DNA of 37,649 nt from Candidatus Lambdaproteobacteria bacterium RIFOXYD2_FULL_56_26 (GTDB lineage: Bacteria; SAR324; XYD2-FULL-50-16), in assembly GCA_001783715.1 (NCBI GenBank), contig MFNF01000017.1, forward strand, positions 83,366 through 121,014, written 5' to 3'. Below the pieces are notes generated by a model. It made no database searches and had not been told where the DNA came from. It saw only the letters and a list, made by a program, of their open reading frames with translations. Of the stretch, positions 1 to 8,800 are shown one piece after another (position 1 is the first letter of the stretch; every line of letters starts with the position of its first letter). Made by a program: the position numbers and the translations under genes.

Positions 1-1
1 A

Positions 2-316
2 GGACCTTTTCGATGGTTCCGCCTGCTTGGTTTGGGGCTTTTGCTGGTAGGGCTTTTGGGCTGCGACAGCGGCGGGAGTGACCCCCATGTCAAGGCCTGC
101 ATGCAAGGCTGTCAAGCCAGTCCGCTGCTGACCCACCTCTCGGACAAGGTGATCTTTAAGCCGGTCAAGCTTTGTGAGAACCGGTGCAAGGAAACCAAGG
201 GGACCTGTGTCGAAGGGGTGTCCACCGTTTACAACCCTCAGGCTTGTGTTGCCTTTGGTGCCAACGCCGGACGGGGACCGGGCGAGACCGGGCCGCTGCT
301 CAATTTTAAGAACTAA
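2..316 (+). CDS. Cys-rich lipoprotein, 5' end probably outside the window
   Basis: The reading frame is open from base 2. It encodes a basic stretch (RWFR), a hydrophobic run and a lipobox (VGLLGC), with the lipidated Cys at bases 62-64. This is a lipoprotein signal peptide, so the product should be anchored in the outer or inner membrane facing the periplasm. The mature part is about 84 residues with six further cysteines (CMQGC, CENRC, GTC, QAC), enough for three disulfides. No ATG lies in this frame inside the window. An internal TTG at 32 would remove the positive N-terminus, so the true start is probably upstream or at a non-ATG codon near the edge. I recognise no family. It converges on the UPF0016 gene, 18 bp away. 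Confidence 0.55.
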   Translation, partial: GPFRWFRLLGLGLLLVGLLGCDSGGSDPHVKACMQGCQASPLLTHLSDKVIFKPVKLCENRCKETKGTCVEGVSTVYNPQACVAFGANAGRGPGETGPLLNFKN

Positions 317-334
317 AAAGTTCCCAAGGACCGG

Positions 335-604
335 TCACCGGCCCAGGACCACCCAGATCCCTACGGCGATGAACAGGGACCCGGAAAGGTACTTGAGCCT
401 TTGCGGATCGACCCATTCCCCCAAAAACCTCCCGGCAATGACCCCCAAGACCCCGGCCAGGCCCAAAGCCAATACTACCGCTGCCATGACCGTATAGGTC
501 GCCTTGGTTTCCGAAGAAGCGGCGAGAGCGGCGAATTGGGTTTTGTCGCCCATTTCGGCCAAAAAAATGGTCACAAAGGTGGTGATAAAAATTTTCCATT
601 CCAT
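335..604 (-). CDS. Half-size UPF0016/GDT1-family membrane protein (putative Mn2+/Ca2+ exporter subunit)
   Basis: An 89-aa protein with three hydrophobic helices (about residues 5-23, 38-58, 68-86). The first carries the family signature EMGDKTQ (consensus E-x-G-D-[KR]-[ST]). UPF0016/GDT1 proteins (TMEM165, Gdt1, bacterial MneA) are cation exporters, usually with two copies of this motif in about 190-210 aa. Here only one repeat is present, so the transporter would need to form a homodimer or pair with another half-protein; no second copy is visible in this window. The ATG at 604 is preceded by a GGAG about 10 nt upstream. A longer open frame to 796 is rejected because its N-terminal extension is not family-like. 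The gene is divergent from the HD-GYP gene. Family confident; ion specificity not visible. Confidence 0.8.
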   Translation of the reverse strand: MEWKIFITTFVTIFLAEMGDKTQFAALAASSETKATYTVMAAVVLALGLAGVLGVIAGRFLGEWVDPQRLKYLSGSLFIAVGIWVVLGR

Positions 605-844
605 CGCTGGGATTCTCCGGTTGTAAGGGTTGAGGGGCGCTGGAGGCCAATCATTCAACAGCGGGGCCAGTCGGTCAATGGGGGACTGCCAAAAAGAGCA
701 GCTGTCGGTAGGAAATGCTTTGTTCCAGTGGTGAGTTGGGGCCAAAAACTGTACTGACAGGCCTTGGTTTTGGGCGTAGGCTGGAATCGGAACCAAGGGA
801 TGGACCGAAGGTCCCGCAAATGGAAGGAGCTTGGGAACAACGCC
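605..844. other. Intergenic region between divergent UPF0016 and HD-GYP genes
   Basis: These 240 bp should hold both divergent promoters. I could not pick convincing -35/-10 pairs on either strand. An AAGGAG motif lies about 15 nt before the HD-GYP start at 845. Confidence 0.4.
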
Positions 845-2101
845 ATGAAGTTAAAGGTGGATTTGGGTCAAGCCGTATTGGCTTTGACCGATGCATTGGA
901 TCTGGTGGGGGTGGACAGCTTCCAGCACGGAAAAAGGGTTGGCTTCATGGTCCACCAGGGGGCGAACCTGCGGCCCTGGGACTTGGGGGCAGAGCAGCTG
1001 TTCAACTTGGGCATGCTCCACGACCTAGGGGTTTCCAGCACCTTGACCCACCACTATCTGGTCCAGCAGTTGGCTTGGGAAGGGGCGGAGGAACATGCCC
1101 GGGTCGGTTTTGACCGGTTGCGCCGTTTTGCCCCTTTGGCCGAGCTGGCCCCCTATGTACTTTACCACCACACCCCCTGGGAGCGGTTCAAAGACCTAGA
1201 GGTAGCGCCCGAGGTGGCGATCCTGGCCAACTGGGTGTTTTTGTGTGACCGTGCCGACGTAATGGCCGCCGGGTTTTACCAAAAAAACGTGTTGGAACAG
1301 AAACCCAACATCTTAGAGAGGATCAAAACCCTTTCGGGCAGTTATTTTGCCCCGGAATTGGTGGCGATGTTTTGTGGTTTGGCCGAACATGATGCCTTCT
1401 GGCTTGCCCAGGAACCCAGGCATTTGAACCGGTTTCTGGAGGCCCAATCGAAGCTCCGGGAGCCTTTGGGTTTGGGGTTTGCCCAGGTGCTGCAACTGGC
1501 CCGGATCTTCGCCGAAATCGTGGATACCAAAAGCCGGTTTACCCATGAACATTCGGTTGGGGTCGCCCAGCTTTCCCGGTACCTGGGCCAAAATTTTGGT
1601 TTGGACGAAGAGACCTGCGACAAACTCGAAATCGCCGGGTTGCTGCACGACCTGGGCAAGCTCCAGGTGCCAGATGAGATTTTGGACAAACCCGGCCCCT
1701 TGGATGAGATCGAACGAGCCCGGATCAACCACCACAGCTTTGAAACCTTCCAAATCCTTTCGGCCATCACCGGTCTGGAGGACATCGCCCGTTGGGCTTC
1801 CCTGCACCACGAAAGCCCCGACGGGACCGGTTACCCCTTTGGGGAGCAGGGCACCCAATTACCCCTTGAAGCCAGAATCATTGCGGTTGCCGATGTGTTC
1901 CAGGCATTGGCCCAAAACCGGCCCTACCGCAAACCGCTGGCCCCGATGGCCATTGCCGGGATTTTGGCGGATTTTGCTCGGGCCCAAAAATTGGACCCGG
2001 AGTTGGCCCTTTGGTGCGCCGACCATGCAGAGGATTGCCAACAGGTGGCGCTTTGGAAGGGTCCCTCCGACCTTGCCGCCGAAACTGCGGCTCGTCTTTA
2101 A
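845..2101 (+). CDS. Double-HD protein with canonical C-terminal HD-GYP domain (cyclic-di-GMP phosphodiesterase)
   Basis: A 418-aa soluble protein. Residues about 15-190 form a first HD-type domain (H28, H59-D60, H84, Y107-H108-H109), diverged and without a GYP motif. Residues about 215-395 are a canonical HD-GYP domain: H236, H268-D269 followed by GKLQVP, H296-H297, H321-H322-E323, D326-G-T-G-Y-P331 and D350. HD-GYP enzymes hydrolyse cyclic-di-GMP to pGpG/GMP with a di- or tri-iron centre and so promote motility over biofilm formation. All expected metal ligands are present in the second domain, so activity is likely; the first domain may regulate or bind a ligand. ATG 845 is chosen because upstream in-frame sequence (from 764) is not family-like. 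The J-domain gene starts about 14 nt after the stop, so co-transcription is likely. Confidence 0.85.
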   Translation: MKLKVDLGQAVLALTDALDLVGVDSFQHGKRVGFMVHQGANLRPWDLGAEQLFNLGMLHDLGVSSTLTHHYLVQQLAWEGAEEHARVGFDRLRRFAPLAELAPYVLYHHTPWERFKDLEVAPEVAILANWVFLCDRADVMAAGFYQKNVLEQKPNILERIKTLSGSYFAPELVAMFCGLAEHDAFWLAQEPRHLNRFLEAQSKLREPLGLGFAQVLQLARIFAEIVDTKSRFTHEHSVGVAQLSRYLGQNFGLDEETCDKLEIAGLLHDLGKLQVPDEILDKPGPLDEIERARINHHSFETFQILSAITGLEDIARWASLHHESPDGTGYPFGEQGTQLPLEARIIAVADVFQALAQNRPYRKPLAPMAIAGILADFARAQKLDPELALWCADHAEDCQQVALWKGPSDLAAETAARL

Positions 2102-2115
2102 CCCCAAAGGAAGCC

Positions 2116-3237
2116 TTGGCCGCCGAGACCTTAAAGTTTTTTTTTGGAGTCACCCAGGCCCCCAAGCCCTGGGGCTGGTTTTGGGGCCTTTGGGACAACC
2201 TCTGGGTTCGAGACACTAGGCCGCCATTGCTCTGTGGCTTTGAGGGCCACAAAAAGTTGGCCTTGGCCCAGGTCAAGCGATTGGTCTGCGAGCCCTACCT
2301 GCGGGAACAGGCCTGGGCCCAAGGGATCGAGACCTTTGTGGCCAACCAGACCGGGGTGGACCGGTACGCCAAGTCCTACCTGGAAAACTCGCTTTGGCCT
2401 GCGACCGCCAATCCCTTTGAGAACACCCGGTACGCCTTCCTGCAAAACAAGGATGCCCCGGTCTGGGCGATTGCCCCTACGACCGGCGGTTGGTATTGGG
2501 CGGTTTGGCCCTCTTTGTTTCATTATTTTGCGACCGGGGAACCGGTGGCCCAAGGGGAGGAACTGAGCCAGCAGGAGGCCAGTTTAAAGGCCTTCAGCCA
2601 AGTGGGCAAAAAGCCGGGACAAGGCTTGCCCCCCGGATTTGGCCCCCGGTTTTTGGGCCGTAGGCTTTGTGCCCAACAGTGGGCGGACAGTGGCGCACCC
2701 CTCTTGAGCCCCAACGACTTCCTTTATGGCAACCGGTCCCCCAACTTCATCCAGGTCCAGCAGGAATGGACCGCCCACCAGATTGTCAAGGAATCGGAAC
2801 GATTTTTGTGGGTGTTGCAGCGGCCCTTTCCGTTCCTCAAAACCCCGGATTCAGACCCCACTTCAAAAATCGGGCAGGTGTACAAGGTTTCCCATTCGGA
2901 GCTCAAGGCCCAAGGGCAGGCGTTTTGTCGGGAGTATGAGGGTTATTTCCAAACCGCAGCCTTCCAGGGAAAACCCACCGCCCGGCCCCAAAAACCGGTT
3001 CCTCCGTTGGACCCGAAGCTCCAGGCGGCCCTCAAGCTATTGGCGTTGCCCCAGGAGTTTGACCAAGGGCAGCTGAAAAAACAGTACCACCAGTTGTTGT
3101 TTGTCCACCACCCAGACCATGGCGGGGAGGCGGCCAATTTTGTGGCCTTGAAAAAGGCGTTTGTGTTGGCCAAAAGCGCCTTGGAACAAAAGGAGGCCCG
3201 CCTGCCAAAAAAGACCCTAGGTACCGAGCCGGATTGA
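2116..3237 (+). CDS. Uncharacterised protein with a C-terminal J-domain (DnaJ-like HPD motif)
   Basis: About 373 aa. The C-terminal 60 residues look like a J-domain: a helix, then HHPDHGG (HPD at about 332-334), then FVALKKAF, matching helix II-HPD-helix III. The HPD motif stimulates DnaK ATPase, so this is probably a specialised J-protein delivering a client to DnaK. The first 300 residues are Trp-, Pro- and aromatic-rich, with no signal peptide, no membrane helix and no family I recognise. The start is uncertain. TTG at 2116 follows an AAGGA and sits just after the HD-GYP stop; an in-frame ATG at 2011 would overlap that gene by about 90 bp. The tight spacing suggests an operon with the HD-GYP gene. 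Confidence 0.6.
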   Translation: MAAETLKFFFGVTQAPKPWGWFWGLWDNLWVRDTRPPLLCGFEGHKKLALAQVKRLVCEPYLREQAWAQGIETFVANQTGVDRYAKSYLENSLWPATANPFENTRYAFLQNKDAPVWAIAPTTGGWYWAVWPSLFHYFATGEPVAQGEELSQQEASLKAFSQVGKKPGQGLPPGFGPRFLGRRLCAQQWADSGAPLLSPNDFLYGNRSPNFIQVQQEWTAHQIVKESERFLWVLQRPFPFLKTPDSDPTSKIGQVYKVSHSELKAQGQAFCREYEGYFQTAAFQGKPTARPQKPVPPLDPKLQAALKLLALPQEFDQGQLKKQYHQLLFVHHPDHGGEAANFVALKKAFVLAKSALEQKEARLPKKTLGTEPD

Positions 3238-3300
3238 CCTTTCGTCGAGGGTTGGATAGCTTGACCTTTCACCAGACCTAATATTCAGAGGGGGAGACCG

Positions 3301-3735
3301 TTGGCGAATCAGGAATGGAATAAAGCCTTGGAAACCGGATTGTTGTGGCAAGACCACCAACACCGGCGGTTCTTTGCGATCAGAGACCTGTTGCTGAAAA
3401 GCGCCGAAAGCGCAGATTCAAAACTGTTTGAGCGGACCTTGGTGTTGCTGGAACATTATGTGGCCGACCATTTCAGCACCGAAGAAGCCTACATGAACGA
3501 GACCCATTACCCGGAACTGGCCGACCACCTCAAGGAACACCAAACCTTCGCCAAGATGGTCCAACGGGCCAAACGGGAATATTTGGCCTACAAAAAGGCC
3601 CTGGACGAAGGAGACGACACCGCCCACAACCCTTGGATCGACTTGGGTCTGGACCTGGAAATCTGGTTTGTGGAGCACATCCGCGGGTCGGACCACCGGT
3701 TGGGGGAGTTTCTGCTCCAGCAAAACCGCCCGTAG
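3301..3735 (+). CDS. Single-domain bacteriohemerythrin (non-heme di-iron O2-binding protein)
   Basis: A 144-aa all-helical hemerythrin with the full set of di-iron ligands. H21 lies in DHQHRRFF, H57 and E61 in ADHFSTEE, H76 and H80 in HLKEH, and H126 and D131 in EHIRGSD. These bind O2 reversibly through a non-heme di-iron site; bacterial examples carry, store or sense oxygen. The start is TTG at 3301, supported by a strong purine-rich site (GAGGGGGAG) about 5 nt upstream and by the normal family length. There is no fused output domain. It converges (27 bp gap) with a block encoding a second di-iron family protein (ODP) and a kinase, suggesting an oxygen-related neighbourhood. Confidence 0.92.
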   Translation: MANQEWNKALETGLLWQDHQHRRFFAIRDLLLKSAESADSKLFERTLVLLEHYVADHFSTEEAYMNETHYPELADHLKEHQTFAKMVQRAKREYLAYKKALDEGDDTAHNPWIDLGLDLEIWFVEHIRGSDHRLGEFLLQQNRP

Positions 3736-3762
3736 TTGGACCCAAGTTTTGGGGTGGGTCGG

Positions 3763-4671
3763 TCAATAAACCTTGGGCAAGCTGAAGGCGAACTGACTGC
3801 CTTGCCCCGGTTTGGAAGTCACCCAAATCTTGCCGCTTTGGGACTCACAAAGCTCTTTGGCCAGGAACAACCCCAGGCCGGTGCCGTATTCTTTTGCCGT
3901 CCCTGTCGCAGATTCCACCAGCTGGTTTTTGAACAACCGATCCAAAACCTCGGGCGCAATCCCCACGCCGGTGTCGATCACCCAAAAGACCCACTCCCGG
4001 TTCCGCTCCTCCAGCTTGACCAGCACCTCTCCGTTGGCGGTGTATTTGATGCCGTTGCTGATCAGGTTGCGCAGGATAGTTTGGGTCATGTGCCGGTCCG
4101 CCTGGATCTCGGAACCGGCGGGCATTTCGCACTTGAGGGAAATCGATTTGTTTTTGGCATGGGACTCAAAGAGCATAAACAGCTCTTGGACCAATTTGTT
4201 GGCCTCAAAACGGACCGGCTGGGGTTTGATCTGGCCGCTCAGGCCCCAGATCCAGGTGAGCAGGTTGTCCACCAGCTCAACCCCGCTCAAGGCCACCGAG
4301 TGAACCATGCCGATGTGCTCTCCCAGGCTTTCCAGGTTGGGGGGCTGGAGATTTTTGCTCAACCCCTCGGCAATGCCGATCAGGTTGGTAAAGGGGGATC
4401 GCAGGTCGTGGGCCAGGATCGACAGCAACCGGTCTTTGGTGGCGTTGGCGACCTTGAGTTCCCGTTCCAGCCGGGTCTTTTGGTCCAATTCCCGTTGCAG
4501 GCTCTTTTTGCTGTTGTTGATCCCGTAGATAGTGGCGGTCAAAAGGTTGGCCTTGACCTGGCTCAGGTAGGCCTGACAGCGCATGTTCAGGGCTTTTTCG
4601 GCCAAGGAGCGGTTGATGTCCCGAACCTCGGAAACATGCCGCCCTCCGGTAGTGAGGATACTTTCTTTCAC
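3763..4671 (-). CDS. Soluble histidine kinase without its own sensor domain, coupled to the ODP gene
   Basis: A 302-aa kinase with no transmembrane segment. Residues 1-78 are a helical linker. HisKA follows with the phosphoacceptor H88 in AHDLRSPF, then HATPase_c with the N-box around N202/N206, G1 DTGVGIAP (233-240) and G2 GTGLGLFLA (263-271). There is no PAS, GAF or other recognised sensor. GTG 4671 overlaps the stop of the upstream ODP gene in a GTGA tetranucleotide, so the two are probably translationally coupled. I infer that the ODP protein supplies the sensing function in trans. No cognate response regulator is adjacent. The reading frame extends to 4704, but that would invade the ODP gene by 37 bp. 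Confidence 0.85.
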   Translation of the reverse strand: MKESILTTGGRHVSEVRDINRSLAEKALNMRCQAYLSQVKANLLTATIYGINNSKKSLQRELDQKTRLERELKVANATKDRLLSILAHDLRSPFTNLIGIAEGLSKNLQPPNLESLGEHIGMVHSVALSGVELVDNLLTWIWGLSGQIKPQPVRFEANKLVQELFMLFESHAKNKSISLKCEMPAGSEIQADRHMTQTILRNLISNGIKYTANGEVLVKLEERNREWVFWVIDTGVGIAPEVLDRLFKNQLVESATGTAKEYGTGLGLFLAKELCESQSGKIWVTSKPGQGSQFAFSLPKVY

Positions 4672-5423
4672 GGCAAGGTCCCTCCGGTCAGATCGATCCC
4701 GCAAGGCAGGTTCCGCAGGTGCTCGATCGCCCGGGGCACAAACGACCCTTCCAAGATGGAACCGTGTTGGGGCAAGATCCGCTGGATGTCAAACCGCTCC
4801 AGTTTTTGCAAGAAGTCCTTGAGGACTCGATTGGAGGGGATGATCAACTGGTGCCAACGGCTCATGGATTCAAAGGCGGCATCTTCGGAGGCGAACAGGG
4901 ACCAATGGTCCGAAAGGCCGCCGAAGATGTCGGAGCTGAACAGGCTTTTGGACTCGTGGTCGTAGGTGACAATCCCAAAGGGGGAATGCAAAAAAGGGGT
5001 GTGCAAAAACTCCAAGACCCTTCCACTTTTGAGCTCCAATTTGCCGCCATTTTTGTCCACCTCATAAAACGGGGACTTCACCCCATAATGTTGGACCAAC
5101 CGGGTCAGGCTGGAATGGTTGACCAGCTTGAGGTCGTCCCTGCCGATCAGGTCTTCGACCACGGCGATGTTGCCGCAAACGTCCGGGTCCTGGTGGCTCA
5201 AGACCACGTGGGTGATTTCTTCGGGGTTGATGACATCAATCACCTTGCGCATGACCACCGAAAAGTGGGGGATCGAGCCTGGGTCAAAGAGCAACACCTC
5301 TTCGTCGTCAATGATCAGGTAGGGGTTGCAGTGCAGGTCCGCCTCTTGGTCGTAAAATCCCACCCAATAGATGTCCCGGAGAACGGCAATGGGGTTTTCA
5401 TAATCAAGGGCTTTGACTCTCAC
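4668..5423 (-). CDS. ODP-type metallo-beta-lactamase-fold di-iron protein (putative O2/NO sensor)
   Basis: A 251-aa beta-lactamase-fold protein of the flavodiiron-like ODP (oxygen-binding di-iron protein) type. Visible candidate ligands are H77-x-D79-x-D81 in SHQDPDV, H146 in FLHSPFG, D165 in SSDIFGG and H220 in LPQHG. V82 replaces the second His of ordinary HxHxDH hydrolases. This pattern, with an N-terminal YWVGFYD, is typical of ODP proteins, some of which bind O2 at a di-iron site and signal to chemoreceptors or kinases. There is no flavodoxin or rubredoxin domain, so an NO/O2 reductase role is less likely. GTG 5423 is my preferred start. An in-frame ATG at 5570 would overlap the upstream gene by 80 bp and add a basic, non-family extension. 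The stop overlaps the kinase start (GTGA). Confidence 0.8.
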   Translation of the reverse strand: MRVKALDYENPIAVLRDIYWVGFYDQEADLHCNPYLIIDDEEVLLFDPGSIPHFSVVMRKVIDVINPEEITHVVLSHQDPDVCGNIAVVEDLIGRDDLKLVNHSSLTRLVQHYGVKSPFYEVDKNGGKLELKSGRVLEFLHTPFLHSPFGIVTYDHESKSLFSSDIFGGLSDHWSLFASEDAAFESMSRWHQLIIPSNRVLKDFLQKLERFDIQRILPQHGSILEGSFVPRAIEHLRNLPCGIDLTGGTLP

Positions 5424-5490
5424 GTTTGAGCCTGGGAAAAGGTGGATTTTGGGCTGGATGGGCCAAGGATAATGGTTTGGTCTTAAAAGA

Positions 5491-5865
5491 TCAATTTTTT
5501 TCTCTTTTTTGGGATTCCTCTGCCAACGTCCAGACCCCGGTTTGGAGTAGGGGAAGCGCTTGTGCCTCATTGCGCAGGTACACCCAAGCGGAAAACCAGC
5601 CCAAAGGTTCGGTCCAAACCGGTCTCAACACTCTTTGGTAGTAGTGGGGAGCTTCCTCCAGTTGATCGAGCCGTTCCAACTGCTCCAATGAAACAAAATA
5701 AACCTCCCCCTCCAGGGAACCGGACCCCAAACAGGCGTAAGGGTATCCGGGTCCAAGGTGCAGGCTCAAGCCCTCCATTTTGGCCGCCCAGCCTTGGGCC
5801 GGGGCCAGATAGTGGTGATTTTTGTGGCCCTTTTTGAGGGTGCCATAAACAAAGACTGCTTCCAC
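5491..5865 (-). CDS. Gamma-glutamylcyclotransferase-like (AIG2/GGCT fold) protein
   Basis: A 124-aa protein starting VEAVFVYGTLKKG, the substrate-binding YGTL loop of the GGCT/AIG2 family. The likely catalytic acid is E70 in LDQLEEAP, followed by YYQR. Members cyclise gamma-glutamyl amines to 5-oxoproline, in glutathione turnover or gamma-glutamylamine metabolism; the substrate cannot be read from sequence. GTG 5865 is chosen because the longer open frame (to 6027) lies inside the upstream kinase and the family normally begins 5-8 residues before YGTL. It sits 17 bp after the hybrid kinase stop and 67 bp before the ODP start, so a four-gene transcript is plausible. A link to gshB elsewhere in the window is thematic only. 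Confidence 0.8.
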   Translation of the reverse strand: MEAVFVYGTLKKGHKNHHYLAPAQGWAAKMEGLSLHLGPGYPYACLGSGSLEGEVYFVSLEQLERLDQLEEAPHYYQRVLRPVWTEPLGWFSAWVYLRNEAQALPLLQTGVWTLAEESQKREKN

Positions 5866-5882
5866 AAGGCCAAAGGGAAGGG

Positions 5883-8800
5883 TTAAACCATCACCTGCAA
5901 TTCTTCCAGGGTACGTTGCAGCTCCCCCTTGAGTTGGACGCTTTGGGGGCAGGAGGAGAGGACAAAGTGGGCGGTGCGGATCACGTCCATGTACCGGGGG
6001 TTTTGGGGCAAGGTCTTGAGGCTGCAATACTTGTCCAAAATTCGGGTCCGCAGCCGCCCCTCGTCCTGGTAGATCCGCCAGATTCCGCTTTTCTCGGCCA
6101 AGTCGAATTTGGTTTCTCCACTGCTGTTTTCCCAGCAGTCCAAGGCCAATTGCATGACCTTAACGATCTGTTCGCGAAAATCCGCTTCCGAACGGACCGG
6201 TTTTTTCTCTTGGGTCTGGAGGCTTAAAACCCAATCGCCGCTTTCGAGTTTGGCCATGCTGACCAAGGAACCGTCCTTGCGGGAAGATACGCCGGGCAAG
6301 GGGTCCAGGCGGGTTGATTTTTTTGCCGCTTCCTTGAGCTGTTCGGCCCCGTCAAAGAGTTTGTCCAAGGAAGGCAGTTGGTCCGGCCCCAGGCCAAAAT
6401 GGATACGTGCCGATTGGTTGGCGTACCGGGGGAGCAGTTGGACATCCAGCAGCAATACCGGTCCCGGTGTTTTGTCCAAAATGCTGATCAGGCTTTCCCT
6501 AGTCCTGGAGAGTTCCCTTTGGGTTTGGTCGAGCAGGGTGATCCGTTCGGTCAAACTGGCGTTTTCCTTGATTTTAAGGTGCAGCTCCAGCCGGGCCAGC
6601 AGTTCCTTGCCCAAGATCGGCTTGGTAATGTAGTCGTTGGCCCCCGCCGCAAAGGCTTCCTCCAGCCCCCCGGCGTGGGATTTGGCGGTGAGGATCAAGA
6701 TCGGCAGCACCTCGGGAGAGAAAAGCCGCCGCATCTCCTTGCAGACCTCATAACCGTTGATGTTGGGCATCATCAGGTCGAGCAGGACCAGATCGGGGGT
6801 CAGGTCTTCCAAAATCTCCAGTCCCTCAACGCCGCCGGGGGCGGAGATCACCTGATAGCCTTGGTGTCCCAGGATGTCTTCGAGCAGGGCCACGTTGCCC
6901 GGTTCATCATCGATGACCAGAATTTTGGTCCCCAATTGCTGGACCAGTTCGACCTGATGCGGCTGGGTCTCTTTTTTGGGCGGAGGTTCGGAGTAGCTGC
7001 GCAGGCTCTTGGCGGCAGGCAGACAAAAGGAAAAAGAGGTCCCTTGACCCGGCTGGCTCATCATCTCCAAACGGCCACCTTGCAATTCGATCAGTTGCAA
7101 GGTGATCGAAAGCCCCAGTCCACTGCCGCCCATCTCGTCGATCACCTCGGGATGCTCCCGTACAAAAGGCTCGAACAGCCGTCCCCATTGTTTGATGGCG
7201 ATGCCGATACCGGTGTCTTTGACTTCGATGCTGATGCTGTCCCCGAACTCCCGGGCCATGAGGGTCACTTCCCCCTGGTGGGTGAACTTGACCGCATTGC
7301 CCAGCAGGTTAAAAAGAATCTGTTGCAGCCGGTTTTCATCGGCCATTACAAAGGGAAGCCCCTTTTCAAACTCGAAGTTCAAGGACAGGTGCTTGGAATG
7401 GGCCAAAGGCTCCACCAGACTGATCACCATTTGGCCCAGCTGGGAGAGGTCCACCGGCTTGATCTCCAAGGTCAACTTTTTGTTTTTCAGCGCTGCAAAG
7501 TCCAAGATGTCGTGGATCAAGTGGGTCAGCCGCCGCCCCATGGCCAGGATCAGGCCCAGCTGGCTGGTTTCCTTGGGGCTGAGCCGAGAGGAGGCACTTT
7601 CCTGCAACCGTTCGGTCAGACCCAAGATTCCGAACAAAGGGGTGTTCAGTTCGTGGGTGGTGTTGGCCAGGAACTCGTCCTTGAGTTGGTCCAGTTGGGT
7701 CAGCTCTCGGTTTTTTTCGCCGATCTTCAGCGCATGTTGCCGTTCCTGTTCCAACAAGGCCTGATGGGCGGCATTCCGCTCCCTGGCCAGCAGCCTGATC
7801 CGGTCGCCGACCGCAAAAATGAGCAGCAACATCTCGGCCACCGTCCCCAGATGCATGAACCAGTCGAGCCCCACGGGACTCTTGACGAACCCCAGGTACT
7901 GGAAAGCCAACAGGATGCCGCAAAGCTCCATCAACAAAAAGGCCACAATAAAATAAACCGAGGCACTCACCTTTTTGCGCCAAGCGAAAATAGAGATGAC
8001 CAAGGTGCAAGAAAGACTGGCAATGACCAAAAGGCTCAAGATTTGGGAGGCCAGCGGGAAGGGAGCGAGGTAGAGCAGGCCCAGGTTGAGCCCCAAAAGG
8101 GCGCTGAGCCCTTGGATGATCTTGGAGCCCTGGGGCAGGTTGGTTTTGATGTCCAGAAACCGGTGGGTAAACCGCAAGGTTCCGAGCATCATCAAAACCA
8201 CCGACCCGGCGTACAGACGGTTTAGGGCCGGTGGCCCCAAATTGGGGGCCAGGAAGTTACGGAATAGACCATCGTAGATACAAAAAAGCCAAATTTCGGT
8301 GGCAACCAGCAGGAAATATTCAAAAAAGCTCCGCTCCCTCAAAATGAAAAAACTCACCAAAGAGGCGAGAGCCATGATCCCTAAAAACCCGTTGAAAAAA
8401 CCCTCACCCAGGTAGCTGGAACTTTGGGCCCGGCTGAACGCTTGGGAATCGTGAAAGTTCAGGTTAAAGGCCACCGAGCCTTCGTCTTTGACCAACAGTA
8501 AAAACTCTTTGGTTTCACCGGCCAAGAAGGGGATCACAAAAATCGGGTGGAGGTAAAACTCTTGGAGCCGACCGACCGGGACTTGTTCGCCGGACTGTTG
8601 TACCGAGTCGTTGGCGAGGCTGTACAGGTCCACCTGGTCGATCAGGGAGCTGGTCAATTCCAGGACCTGGGTGGTCGGGGCCGCAGAGTGGTTGGTGACT
8701 TTGAGGTGGATCCACTCGTTCCCCTGGCCAAAACCGTACAGGAATCGATTCCCCCTTTGGGGGACAAAGTCCGTTGTAGAAAGCTTGTTTTTGACTTCCA

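Noticed and set aside
604-796. N-terminal extension of the UPF0016 protein to 153 aa
   Set aside because: The extra 64 residues are Pro/Trp-rich and unlike the family. ATG 604 has its own ribosome-binding site just before the first helix.
3736-3762. Bidirectional terminator between hemerythrin and the kinase
   Set aside because: GACCC/GGGTC can pair, but the stem is only 5 bp with a long loop and no U-tract on either strand.
3736-4965. 409-aa open frame on the plus strand directly after the hemerythrin gene
   Set aside because: It spans two overlapping minus-strand genes with intact kinase and ODP motifs and shows only mirrored composition.
6378-8225. 615-aa open frame on the plus strand opposite the 7TMR hybrid kinase
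   Set aside because: It is a codon-position mirror of the kinase: low complexity in Q, G, L, D and H, no domain, no ribosome-binding site. The minus strand shows complete kinase motifs.
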